Shown here: piece after piece, positions 45,035 through 55,877 of the stretch
Layout: the number at the start of each line of letters is the position of its first letter
Position numbering within the stretch: position 1 is the first letter of the stretch
From: Fragilaria crotonensis
Taxonomy: Eukaryota > Bacillariophyta > Fragilariophyceae > Fragilariales > Fragilariaceae
Length of the DNA: 64,000 nt
Assembly: GCA_022925895.1 (NCBI GenBank)
Contig: JAKSYS010000196.1
Coordinates: 26,380 to 90,379, forward strand
Direction of reading: 5' to 3'
Position numbers and translations under genes: made by a program
Notes under the pieces: model-generated
The model's database searches: none
What the model was told of the DNA's origin: nothing
What the model saw: only the letters and a program-made list of their open reading frames with translations

Positions 45035-46105
45035 TTATTTTGCTCGTTTTCGCTTGCGCCGCGGGGCATCTTCTGTCACCTCTGTCACGGTGTCATATAG
45101 GTTGGTTCTTGTAGCACGATGCATGTGCTCAAGAGAGCTATCCAGTGACGGAAATCCTGTTGGCAGCACCGGCATCATGGGGTCCTGGGGAATGGCAAGG
45201 ATCCCTGCAGAAGCACTTCGTCCGTGATTTCCGAGAGAATGGGACTCTTGTAGAAGGTGGGCTGCAGTAGGTAACCCTGGATATGAAAGGGCTGGACTTG
45301 GCACGACCAATGGCTGACGATGAGCCGCAAAGAAGGACTGAGCGTTTCGCAACGACAAAATAGATTGGAGCTGTAGGTGGGCCGGATCTTGTTGCTGGTT
45401 TCCCGGCATCCTTGCGGCAGGGTATCCTGCAACATGCGGTAGGTCCTGATGCTGGCGAAAAGGATTTAGTAGCAAATCTTCGCCCAATGCTTGTCGACGA
45501 TGCTGTGGTTGAATGGATGATAAACTGGCAAGTGGTGTCAGTGATTGATTGAACCGATGCGCTGTCGAAGATGATATTGACGTGGCAAGAGCAGAACTCG
45601 AAGGAGCAGTCCCAGCGGCATGCTGGTTTTCTCGACCAGGCACCATCAATACTGGCCCGACTCCTTCGTGAAATCCCACTAGTGATTTCATATCCGAATT
45701 TTGACTGAGTACCTGCAAGTCTGTGTTCCCATTTGAAGTACCTTGATTCGAATTTTCAATGGCAGCCCTGAGTGCCTTGTTTTCTTGCATGATCCGATTG
45801 ATTGTAAACGCTGCCTGGTTGATTATTTCGACGCGATTAAACAGTGACTGATTTCCAACGATGCCATGTTCGCTGTCATCCTGATCCTTCTTGTTTGCAA
45901 GCCGTGTCTCTCGCTTGTGGCTTTCTTGTTGGAAGACTTCATCGTGTTGAAGTAGGGTTTTGTGCAGGGTGTTGAGGGAATCCTTGAACTCATTTCGTCT
46001 CCTTTTCTCCTGCTCATTCTTCCTCACGGTTCGTGTTCGATTCACTTTCGTTGAATCGCTCCGTTTGTCATCGTCTGCCCTTGGACTTGAAGGTGGCAAG
46101 GACAT
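45035..46105 (-). CDS. bHLH transcription factor-like protein
   Basis: 356 residues from ATG 46105; the frame extends upstream only to a TTG. The bHLH domain is at about residues 22-110: basic region VRKNEQEKRRRNEF, with Glu and Arg at the E-box-contacting positions and Lys where many have His; helix 1 FKDSLNTLHKTLLQHDE; a long loop of about 35 residues; helix 2 NRVEIINQAAFTINRIMQENKALR. The rest is Gln/Ser/Pro-rich and probably disordered (QPQHRRQ, RMPGNQQQDPAHLQLQ). The C-terminus PRRKRKRAK is a likely nuclear localisation signal. Target genes are unknown. Several decayed duplicates lie immediately downstream. The frame is intact, unlike the copies. Confidence 0.8.
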   Translation of the reverse strand: MSLPPSSPRADDDKRSDSTKVNRTRTVRKNEQEKRRRNEFKDSLNTLHKTLLQHDEVFQQESHKRETRLANKKDQDDSEHGIVGNQSLFNRVEIINQAAFTINRIMQENKALRAAIENSNQGTSNGNTDLQVLSQNSDMKSLVGFHEGVGPVLMVPGRENQHAAGTAPSSSALATSISSSTAHRFNQSLTPLASLSSIQPQHRRQALGEDLLLNPFRQHQDLPHVAGYPAARMPGNQQQDPAHLQLQSILSLRNAQSFFAAHRQPLVVPSPALSYPGLPTAAHLLQESHSLGNHGRSASAGILAIPQDPMMPVLPTGFPSLDSSLEHMHRATRTNLYDTVTEVTEDAPRRKRKRAK

Positions 46106-47218
46106 GAGAATACACGACAACAGATTTATTCATGCACTGCAATGTGTCGGAATACAAAAATCACATGGGTTCTTGATACTGGCTATACCATGTGGAGTTT
46201 TTTTTCAGGTGGTACAGCAGCCGCTCAAAAAAATCGTCCCAAATTGAAGGCTGACGTGGAAGCTGTTTCCTTGCATGGTTACCCAGATACCGCAATTCAG
46301 TAAGAGGACATCTGATACCGTTAAATTTGTTCGATAGTATGTCGTCTCCTACGTGTGGTACATCGTGTGGTGCAGTCTGTCATCGATGATACGCGTGACG
46401 CCACTTCTTTTGCAAAGATCGTGCTTCGTATTTCGCAACAGAACATGCACCGATTACGACAATTTCACGTACGTCAGAGAGGGATTACAATATGTTCACC
46501 GCCGTCCATACGGATCGATACTGATTTCAAAACTACCGGTACGTTGCACACGCCAAGTCGCGGTAACCCCTCATGTCATACCAGCTCTCTGCGTCATGCG
46601 TTATTCCCTGTGGCAGATAAACACACAACGAGAATTGTTCCAAGAGCATCATTTTGACAACTGGTCGAGTATACTGTACCGGAGTACCAGGTACTGTAGT
46701 ACAACTCTATGAAGCATGATGTGTAAAAACGCATTGGTAATTTGACAGATACATCCACTCGTGTCGACATGTCAGACAAGGAATCAACGAAGGTTTCTTG
46801 TTTGTGTCCTGCTCACGTGAGAACAGACGCAACGTATGGTAGAGGTGGAGAAGGCTTCCGAAGAGTAAAGCGAATGTGATTCAGTGATGAAGACCCTAAT
46901 ACTTTGTGTACAATACTAAAGTATGATCAATTGAATTCTCTTCCGCACTTGTTTGCCTCGCCCATCAGACTGCATCCGCCTCTAGGGGGGGAGCATTGGT
47001 TCAAGTTCACTCTGTATTACGCACCGGGTACGCATATAACCAGTGGTAGCTATCTGCTGTATTATCCCCTCCGCGTTGCATAGTAGTAGTAGGAACAGCA
47101 TGCTCTTGGGTAGCCATGTGAAAATCATGGCGAGAAAGTGAGGAGAAGCATCGACGAATCCAAAGGCGTGTCGCTCACGTGTGGGGTGAGGCTCTCGACA
47201 ATTTCGCAAATCGCCTTG
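46106..47218. other. Intergenic, upstream of the bHLH gene
   Basis: No family recognised in frames such as 46353-46712 (plus). It presumably holds the bHLH promoter near 46110-46350; the repeated start-region word of the gene is also found at 44192. Confidence 0.4.
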
Positions 47219-47728
47219 ATGGACAATAACCTAAGAACAACTATGAGAACATGGCACTACGATGAATTGCATAACCAGAATGACTCGCAGGAAGTCAGGG
47301 CTTCCGATAATCGTGCGATGGGTGTCAATGCTCTTGCTAAAACAATGAAATCTCCGGTGGGATTTGCGCTGATATCGGGCGGCCAACGACAAGCTAGCTC
47401 AAAGCAGCAATTTATGATACGGACGTTCAGGTTGACATTACGACAGGTACTGGCTGTGTTGACAACATTGGCGCTGAATCTACAATCGCCCCAATACAAT
47501 ACTTTGCAAAAATCAAATTATGTTTTCACAAAGACTCTCTTTGTAGCATCGCCTTTGTTCCTGATGCCTCGAATACCTGGTGCATACGGTCTTCTTCTAC
47601 AAAGGAAAGTTGTGAGCTCCTTTCCCCAACTGCACATCACCTCACTACTCTGTCATCAACCAACTTTGCCGCCACGTCGCCGGGCCAACAGCTACATGAA
47701 GTCTGTCCTCCAAGAAATGGTTTGTTGA
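47219..47728 (+). CDS. Hypothetical protein, doubtful
   Basis: An open frame of 169 codons from ATG 47219 (a longer version would start at a GTG). It has a weakly hydrophobic middle (LRQVLAVLTTLALNL) and a basic C-terminus. No family resemblance. It could equally be chance, since the frame is not supported by neighbours or introns. Confidence 0.22.
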   Translation: MDNNLRTTMRTWHYDELHNQNDSQEVRASDNRAMGVNALAKTMKSPVGFALISGGQRQASSKQQFMIRTFRLTLRQVLAVLTTLALNLQSPQYNTLQKSNYVFTKTLFVASPLFLMPRIPGAYGLLLQRKVVSSFPQLHITSLLCHQPTLPPRRRANSYMKSVLQEMVC

Positions 47729-47960
47729 TATAAAGTGAGGTAAGTATATGAGTAGAGTGGTCGATAAGCAGGCCTTTTCTCGGGACTGCATACAACCTAC
47801 TACTATTGAGAAAAGGTAACGATAAGTTGAGCTATAGTTGTAAAAAAACGTGGAAACGACACCCTACTGATAACCCGGCAGTTCAAGTTCGTGAAGATGG
47901 CCAAGTTTGCATCCTATTCCGTCGACCGCGACACGGAGCATACATCGGCAGGGAGTGAAA

Positions 47961-50734
47961 TCATATTTGTGCTGGCCGTGTTCTCCAACGCGAGTAAAGA
48001 CCTTTCTTTCTCCCTGGTGACGGCGTAGTCGCAGCCGCACCAGCTCTCTGTTTGGCGTTTGCTTCCTTCGCTTCCGCCATTTGTTCCACAAACGATGCAG
48101 ATGGACTAATTTCAGCATCATTCGTCATGGATCGTATCGTCTTGATATCTTCGGACGGTTGAACGCGCACGGGTGCCTGAATGGATTCCAGTACTTCTTC
48201 CTTGTTGGCGAGAACCACCTTGGCTTCATCTTCTCCGTCCACTTCGACGAAACTTGGTTTTGCACCAGATATGCTCTCACTGTGCTTTCCCGCGTCCCAA
48301 GAAAAAGCGCCACGTATGCCTTTCGGCGCTACACCCAGCACGGGTGGATTCACCACATCATTAGCCTCTCGATCATTGTCCACGATCGCTTGCCCTTCCT
48401 GATCATCGACGAGTACTGCGTACCGATCCCGCTCACCGTACGCAGCGGTCGGCGAGGAATTGTCGTCGTCGTTGCCATTCAAGACAGTCACGTTGAAGCC
48501 ATGATCGTCGGCTGGGTCTTCACCCGATGTGGCAGCGGTCGCATCGCGGGCCACCACTTCCTGCCACGATGCGGGTGACACAATGTCCTTGGACTCTTTT
48601 TCGGACTGTTTCTTTCGTTGAGACGATGACTCTGTCGCACGCGGGAGACGCGGAGTTCTGGATGTCGTTTTGCGTCGGAACAACCCGAACCGCTTTCGGT
48701 GCGCAAAGGACGAGGCTCGTTCGGGCACAATGATAGGTACCTCCTTTTCGGTTCTCTGATCCGGCAGACTCGTCACAGATGCCAAGGAGGCGCCATCGGC
48801 CAGATCTTCCCAGCTCTTTTGCGTTAAAATGCCCGGTGGGATAATGGGTGCATCCACGAATTCAGGTTGTACCGTTGTTGGATCGCGATAAAAGACACCT
48901 CGTGTGGTGGGATCATTGATTCCTGATTGTCCAAAAGTGCCATCACCATTACGGCGTGCCATTGCTATGTTTGCCTTTGCAGCAGCCTGAGTCCTTTGCA
49001 GTGCAGCCTGCAACCGATCTCCGGTGACACGTTCAATATCTTGAATATGAACTAGTTGTTGCTGAATTTCAGGATCGATTGCATCTAATTCGTCGTCACC
49101 AACGGGTGCGATTGTTGTTGGCATGAAGCGATCCACAGTTGCTCTTGTTGCTGTCGTTGTTCCCTTTTTCTGCTGACTCTTTGAAGTTTTGTGGTTGCGA
49201 CGAAACAAACCGAATTTGGGCTCCTGTTGTTTCCCAGTCGATGGTTCCTTGTCCATGGCTGGTCCAATCGAAACAATTGGCGCCCCACCAAATTGGATTT
49301 CTGGGTCGTCGACATCTGGTTCCACAGCACCGCCACCAGCACCAGCACTATTTGGTTGGTCGGGGACATTTCTTCCCAGAGAGTTCTCGGCAGTTCCAGA
49401 CATGGGAGCGTCGAGGAATGCATTGAGGGAGTTGATGGTGAGACTATCCTCGTTTTGGAAGGTATTGTCAAATCCCAACGTTGAGATGGTTTCACCGTTT
49501 TGAAAGGTATTGTCAAAGCCCACGGATGGCATGGTATTATTTGGTTGCACACCTCGAGCGATTGCGGCCTGTCGTTCGGCTGCTCGACGTTTGGTTTCCG
49601 CATCAATCACGGCATTAGGTATTGGGGGTGGAAGTTCTTTTGGGATACTGCTTCCTGGTCCGCGGTCGGCACGATCCTGCTCCTTCTCTGGAGTGCGGGG
49701 AATGACTTTGCTCACACGAGTATCGGTCATGTTGGGCTGGCTTTGCGACCGACACATGTCACCACCCGATTCGATTGGATCTTGAAAGAATGGTAGCATG
49801 GATTCAAGTATTGTCGTGCCGCTGCAGCATGTTGGTTGGCAAGCTGCAACAGCGTGTCAAACGGCAACGATTTACTTTGTGCCGCATCGTCGACAGGAGT
49901 GCCGGCAGTGCGTTTCTTTCGTTGTCGCCGAAGTGGTTTTTTCGATTCGTCTCGGTCGTGTCGAGTACAACGTGTTGTTGTCCAGCCATGATGGAGATGA
50001 TGCGAGATGCTTCGAGTGCTTCTTCTTCTCCCAAAGATTTGGTTTGTTCGAGTTCATGATATACCTTGTTCTTTTTGGTGTTCTTCTTGTTCTCCATAGA
50101 AATGTTTGGGTCTACGAGTTTACGAGCTTCAAGTGCAGTGCTAAAAGCCTTTCGTAACATGACATGCCTCTCAATGGGAGAATGCAGTGGAACAAGCGCT
50201 TGGTCAAGCAAATCACGTGCTTCCTGTGCTTTCGCGGCAGCTTGATGCAAACGATCGCTTGCGGCAGAATTTGTTGTTGCAGGAGCAGCAGCAGCAGCAT
50301 CTTGTTGTGCCGGATCTGATACAAGTACGACTCTCGCGTTGGTTTCTTTTGGCATTGAATTTTTGTGCTTGCCGTGAATTCGAAGTTGTGATAGGCTCTT
50401 ACTATTCCGAAAGGAACCCAACAATCCCAATCCTTTCTTCTTATTGTTGTTATCATTGGATGGTGCGTCAGTGTTCTTGTTGCTGTCGTTCGTACGACTG
50501 ACATTTTCTTCCTCTTCTACCCAGAGCAATTCCTGACCTTGGGATTCCAACACATCTTTTGCACTTGTAGATGTTGTTGTAGTGTTGGTGTTGTTGATAT
50601 TGGGATACTCATTATTTTCATGTTGTGGATTGGGATGGCTATTCTTGCGTTGGTGCTTCTTCTTTCTTCATCAATGCACGATCCAGTGCTGTCGATGGAG
50701 AAACCTTGACGACTTCAAGTTGTTCTTCACTCAT
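47961..50734 (-). CDS. Large disordered protein of unknown function (frame-broken)
   Basis: Reads best as one gene from ATG 50734 (MSEEQLEVVKVSP) to the stop at 47961, about 900 residues. Two long open blocks, 50570-49943 and 49799-47961, are joined by a 45-codon block in the third frame (KRTAGTPVDDAAQSKSLPF; LLQLANQHAAAARQYL). The joins fall at a T6 run (49937-49942), near 49808, and near 50640. The protein is low in hydrophobics, with a coiled-coil-like stretch (RLHQAAAKAQEARDLLDQAL), a direct repeat VGFDNTFQNGE/LGFDNTFQNED, and three segments of the form KxGLFRRN/RFGLFRRK/KKGLYSRW spread along the chain. The repeated FGLFRR-type motif may be a short binding motif. No domain is known to me. 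If the breaks are real it is a pseudogene. Confidence 0.55.
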
Positions 50735-51673
50735 TGTTGTAACAACTACCAACTACAACAATGTACAAATAATATTGGTGAGGATGTTGTTATTGATGGA
50801 TGCAGGAAGAAGCACTCGGCTGTCTGCAACGAGTCCAGTGTAAATCCCAATATATTCAAGTGTAGTGTACCTCTTTGAATTCCTTTCCTCGATGCGAGTC
50901 CGCTCTACCTTGTAGAAATTCCAAGTATGTAGTCAGCCGCAAGCACTTCCCAAAAATCCGAGACTCTCTCTCGACATAGACAGTAGTATGATATATAGTA
51001 GAAAGGAAAGACCATTTTTCCGGCATTGCCCCACTCAAAAAAGGTGGCTTATCCATACATTTGGCTGGATCAAAGGACCGGCCAGTGCGTTACTATGAGA
51101 TAAGAACAGAGAGGAGTCCCACAATTATTCTGTGATCGGACTACTGCATACATAAATAGGTTCTCTTCGAAATGTCGTTCGAACCCTTTACATAACCTAA
51201 TCATCTTTATTCGTCGACAAAATTAGTTTTTTCGTCATCTTGAAGGTCGACAATTTTTGGACTGGCCAGCGTCATCAGATATTAAGATATACATGATAGT
51301 ATGCCATGTTTCACCATGACGGCTAGCGTGCCGTGTGTCACAATTATTTGATGACACAAACAATACCGTAGACAGCTAACAGTGAGACTACTGTTGACAG
51401 TAAGCTACAGTACATCGATTGTTCAGTATTACATGACTCGTGATTCGTTACTCGTGAATTATCCATCACCAATCATAACATCCGAACTCCATCCTCAGCA
51501 ATGCAGGAGCGAGCGAGAGAATGCAAAGATGCGTCTCGATCTCAATCAATTCTCTCAACAAGCTAGTAGAAGTTAGACTGCCCGCTGCATTCGGGTGTTC
51601 GTTGTAAACTCCCTTCCCCCCACAGTCTATTCATTTATTTTCACACAACAACGCACAGAGGATTGATTGGTCA
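50735..51673. other. Divergent intergenic region
   Basis: Lies between a minus-strand gene ending upstream and the plus-strand SAP-domain gene, and should contain both promoters. Short frames only. Confidence 0.4.
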
Positions 51674-53848
51674 ATGAAAAGGACGAAGAACACGACAATC
51701 ATGATTCCCATTTTGATCGTTTTCTTGTTGACACATTGTAACACAGTCAATTCGTTTCTTGTTCTTCCACCGTCTTCTTCATCATCGTCGTGGTCGTCGT
51801 CAATATCCTTTAGATCGAGATCAATGACTTGTTGGAAACAGCGGCCAATATTGATGTTATCATCAACAACCCAAGAAGAATCTCAAGATTGTTCGGATAT
51901 TGTCGATTCAGACAAGAATAAGAACAGCAACAACATTGACAATAATGATATTGATGACATGACAACCGAAAGTCTCCTTGAATCTGTTCCGATTTCTCAA
52001 TTTGTAGAGTTGTGTCTCCATCTTAATCTACCCGCCGAAGGAACCAAGGAAGATATGCTACAACGACTCCGAAAACATGCCGAAGAACAAGCATCCTTGG
52101 ATCGACAACGCAAATTGGCACGTGCCGAACGTGTCCAACAAGGATTTTATGCGAATGCTGGTACTGATGCTGCTGGTGAAGAGGCATATTATAAGGAACG
52201 ATATGAAGTGATTGATGGTGATGATGATGTTGATAACGACCAAGAGGAATCGGACAGTATGGACGACGAAGGTTTCTTTTATTTCGTGGCACCCACTCGT
52301 GATGCCGACACCAAGGAGAACGTGACGACTGCAGAATCGAAAAACACAACGACGACAACGACTGCGAATACGGAAGTCAACGTTCAGGGATCAACCAAAG
52401 GTACCAAGACAAAAAAGGACAATCCCACCACCACGCGACAACGAATCACTGCGCCTCCGCCTCCCAAAACTACAAACGAACAAGGCGAGAGGGTTGTGAC
52501 GGTCTATTCGACCAGTGATACCAATGACCTTACTTCCTATTCTCGTCCTGGAAGTACTGATAATGGCGGTGGCGGAAGTGGAGTCTTGATGGAAGGAGAG
52601 GGACAAGAACCACCGGCACCGTGGGACTTCAACACACAGCAACAACAGCAACAAGCACCCAAATTATCCATTGAATTGGAGGAGGCCAAAGAAACCGTCA
52701 TGGAACTGGTACGATCTCTTTTACTACTTTCAGGTGCTCCAGCATTCGTCCTGGAGTTTACCGAAGGCCTTCAACCACTTGAAAATACGAGACTCCCATC
52801 CGCTCCTCAACCCAGTCGAGAATTTGTTGGATTCGATCCATCCCTAGTCCCCATTGATATTTTAATAGCATCGTCGAAAACTCTCCGTGCCGGTGGTCGT
52901 CGCAGTGGAACGAGCAGTGTCCTCCATGATGTTCTGCACGAATTGGAATTGCGTGCCATTGGGTATGATGGTATGGCGGGGGATGACAAATCCAAGGGTG
53001 GCGGTCATTACCAACAAGTGAACAAGATCCGTGCCTTTTTAGAAGGCTTTCGACGAGCCGAATTGAGACGCATTGCTCGTGAAACGACGACACTACTGCT
53101 CGATAAGTTGGCAAGTGAGGGAATTCAAGGACTCGATACCATGTTGTCGACCATGACTAAATCACAGGATGATTCCGGTGATGCTGGACAATTGAACGAT
53201 GCGTTGTTGGACTTTTTGAATGATATGGTCCGGGAACAATCGGCTCGTGTTGGAGACGTGAGTCGAGTGGACCGAACGATTCCTGAACGTAATGATAGTA
53301 ATGATGGCGAAGATGCCAATGACGACGAATTGTCCAAGTTGTGGAATGTCACCAGCGAGAACGGAGAGCGCATCGAAACACTTGATCCCAATGATCCGGT
53401 GGTGAAGGAGACCATGGTCAAGGAATGGAACAGAGGCAAGGATATCACCAAACAAGGATTGCAACAACAACAACCGCAGCCACAACTGCCGACAGGAGCC
53501 CCCGAACAATTGTTGTTACTATTGAAAATGCTTCGTGATCGCATCAAGGCGGAAGCAGCCTTTGGGGGTGACAAGGATCGTGGTCGGAATTTACGCATAC
53601 TGGCGTATTGCTTACGATTCACTCGTGCCTTTGATCGTGAGAAGTTGTTGCGTCGCGAATTTCAAAGCTCGGTAGATCGTTTGGATACATTTTTGGAGTT
53701 GGTAGTGAGTTCGATTGAGTACGCGGAAAGCGCCTCGACACAACTCAAGCCGGCGTCGTCGTCGGGAATTTTGAATCTTCAACTGCTGAAGGAGATTATG
53801 AGTCTAGGCCGACGAATTCGGGAAGAGATGGCAACGAGTCGATCATGA
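51674..53848 (+). CDS. Secretory/plastid-type protein with SAP domain
   Basis: 724 residues, one frame. The N-terminus is a signal peptide (MIPILIVFLLTHC) with a predicted cut before Phe in NTVNS-FLVLP, followed by a Ser-rich segment; this is the layout of a diatom plastid bipartite leader, though the motif is not a strict ASAF. Residues about 104-138 form a SAP-type DNA/RNA-binding helix pair (QFVELCLHLNLPAEGTKEDMLQRLRKH). A charged and Thr/Asn-rich linker follows, then a helical C-terminal half (about 330-724) with RAFLEGFRRAELRRIARE and a final conserved-looking LLKMLRDRIKAEAAFGGDK...LAYCLRF block. SAP proteins of plastids are associated with nucleoids and transcription, so a plastid nucleic-acid role is plausible but inferred. 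Codon use looks normal. Confidence 0.65.
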   Translation: MKRTKNTTIMIPILIVFLLTHCNTVNSFLVLPPSSSSSSWSSSISFRSRSMTCWKQRPILMLSSTTQEESQDCSDIVDSDKNKNSNNIDNNDIDDMTTESLLESVPISQFVELCLHLNLPAEGTKEDMLQRLRKHAEEQASLDRQRKLARAERVQQGFYANAGTDAAGEEAYYKERYEVIDGDDDVDNDQEESDSMDDEGFFYFVAPTRDADTKENVTTAESKNTTTTTTANTEVNVQGSTKGTKTKKDNPTTTRQRITAPPPPKTTNEQGERVVTVYSTSDTNDLTSYSRPGSTDNGGGGSGVLMEGEGQEPPAPWDFNTQQQQQQAPKLSIELEEAKETVMELVRSLLLLSGAPAFVLEFTEGLQPLENTRLPSAPQPSREFVGFDPSLVPIDILIASSKTLRAGGRRSGTSSVLHDVLHELELRAIGYDGMAGDDKSKGGGHYQQVNKIRAFLEGFRRAELRRIARETTTLLLDKLASEGIQGLDTMLSTMTKSQDDSGDAGQLNDALLDFLNDMVREQSARVGDVSRVDRTIPERNDSNDGEDANDDELSKLWNVTSENGERIETLDPNDPVVKETMVKEWNRGKDITKQGLQQQQPQPQLPTGAPEQLLLLLKMLRDRIKAEAAFGGDKDRGRNLRILAYCLRFTRAFDREKLLRREFQSSVDRLDTFLELVVSSIEYAESASTQLKPASSSGILNLQLLKEIMSLGRRIREEMATSRS

Positions 53849-54311
53849 GTCATGAGGTTTCGTTGGTGAGAAGTAGGTATTAGCACGCAGTAGTAAGGGT
53901 AGCATATGTTGCAGATGGTGATGTTGCTATTGGTGTCTTCATCGTAAGCAGAAATCTCAACAAGTGCAGTGCTCCGGTATTGACCTAACGGGAGGGTATT
54001 TCTCTATCAGGGTCGGAATATTGTGCTCCTAGCTACCTCGAGTACGGCACTTGACAACGAGTACAGTAAGATATTTGGTTGCTTCGAAACACACATCATA
54101 ATTCATAATCTAACGCAGATAGTGATATCTGCCTACAGGATCCCCCCAATCGGTGCGTTCATGGTTCATGGCCAATGACAAGCAATGTGCGGTGCTGGTC
54201 ATTGTACAGTGTACAGTTACATTCCTGCGTTTCTCCTTTCCCAACACACGATAAGTTTCAGTACTACAATGCTCAAGTAGTACAACATCATCAAGTTAGT
54301 TCACCCCAGGC
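53849..54311. other. Convergent intergenic region
   Basis: 3' flank of the SAP gene and of the 54312 gene. No ORF or repeat recognised. Confidence 0.4.
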
Positions 54312-55016
54312 TTATGGGTTTCGAAGATCCTTACTGGGTGTCTTTCCCTTGTGCTGTGGCTTGAGTTCACCTGCGCCTCCGGGACCAACGGCCAAGACGG
54401 ATGCAATGTGTGACGTAACCACAGGTCGTGACATGACCATGAGCAGAGTGCCAGTATTGTACTTCATCCCTCCCTTGACGGAATCATGAATCACGTTCAT
54501 GAGTTCAATCCAATCCTTTTCTTCTTCTGGCATCATTCTGGCGTAACCCTTGTTGGCAATGTAGTTGAAGGCTTCTTCGAACTGTAATAGCGGCATGTGC
54601 ATACATATGCATAGGTGAGTAAAGACCATGGTATTGATGTACATTGGTACTTCCGGAAGAGTAGACGAGTAGGAGAACAGGATTTCAATCACGTGTATCA
54701 ATAGATGGAAGTACATGATACATGCAATTACAATTCTCACAGCGGCAACAAATCGAGAGTGCAACTCGAGAGTACAACTCAGCAGTCAGACACATCACAG
54801 AGTACTTACAAAATCAAAGTATATCCTTGGCCCTTGTTCTTCTCGAACCAAAAAGTCTCCCTTTTCAAAACCGGCACTAATCGTGGCAATCGTAAAGGGT
54901 TTGTGAGTTTCATCTGCAGCATTCGTCCGCTGTGCTGGGACGACCATGTCGGGATCCAAGAGCATATTGTTGTTGAGCATACTTCCGTCGTTCATTGAAT
55001 ATTGACTTTCACTCAT
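54312..55016 (-). CDS. Two-exon protein of unknown function
   Basis: Exon 1 is 55016-54810 (69 codons) and exon 2 is 54581-54312. They are split by a 228-bp intron with GTAAGT donor and TTACAG acceptor in phase 0, giving 158 residues. The protein is soluble and has no signal: MSESQYSMNDGSMLNNN..., then a mixed region GFEKGDFLVREEQGPRIYFDFFEEAFNY spanning the splice (18 residues either side intact), an acidic helix MMPEEEKDWIELMNVIHDS and a basic tail KPQHKGKTPSKDLRNP. The clean splice signals and matched reading frames argue that the gene is real. I recognise no family. Confidence 0.65.
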
Positions 55017-55877
55017 TGATTTCGATAGACTTTGCAGTTCTTTGAGAATATAGAAACAAGACGCAAGATTATATGATTGCACAAGAGAGAATAGAAACAC
55101 ACGAGGCTGGCGGGGGGCCTTGTGAGGGATGTCAGCAATGAGAAGCAACAGGAGAATCACAAGTATTCTGCTACATATTGCGCCGTTTATTAACCCCTGT
55201 TTTATCCCAATGACAGGGACATCCTAAAACCATCATACTCAGAGCTTTTGGTGGGGCTCGCCGTTGCTCCAATTCAAACCCTAACCGAAAGAGTGTTCGA
55301 TGCATGGGAGGACGGATTTGTCGCCTATCACTTTTAGTTGTATATAGTCCGTGTGCGTATATAAATTGCATTCAATAGCACTCACCGTAGGATTATGCTA
55401 AATGCTTAATAAAAACGGTCAATTAACCTTCATAAGTAAATGCTTCATTCGCAAACATCCTCTCACGAACGCACCCAAGTCCTCCAGCCAATCTTTTGTC
55501 GCTCAATTTAACCGTCGGCGACCCATGAAATTCGAGACTTACATATACATAGTCTCACATTTTGGTGGCATTCATTAAGGACTTCGCTCATTTTCGTGGC
55601 GCACCTCTGTACATACAAATTGCCAGCCAGGCCGTCCTCCCGGACTGGCTTGGAGGCAACTCATGTCACACACTCAATCAACACGATAGGGTTGTGCGTC
55701 CATGTGCACACTTTGTTGTGAATACTACACATTTTCATTAAGTCGCCAACATTAGTAGGCACAGAAACCACAAGCCAAGAAATCTACTACTCCTTTACAA
55801 ACAACAACGAGAAGGACAGTATCACACTCGTATCTGCTATAAGTTCGATAGCCTCACGCGAATACAGAGCAATTACC
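55017..55877. other. Divergent intergenic region
   Basis: Between divergently transcribed genes at 54312 and 55878. Minus-strand frames (e.g. 55171-55371) are not convincing. Probable promoter region of both. Confidence 0.4.

Noticed and set aside
46353-46712. 119-codon plus-strand frame as a gene
   Set aside because: No domain, no introns with consensus sites, and alternative frames of similar length overlap it.
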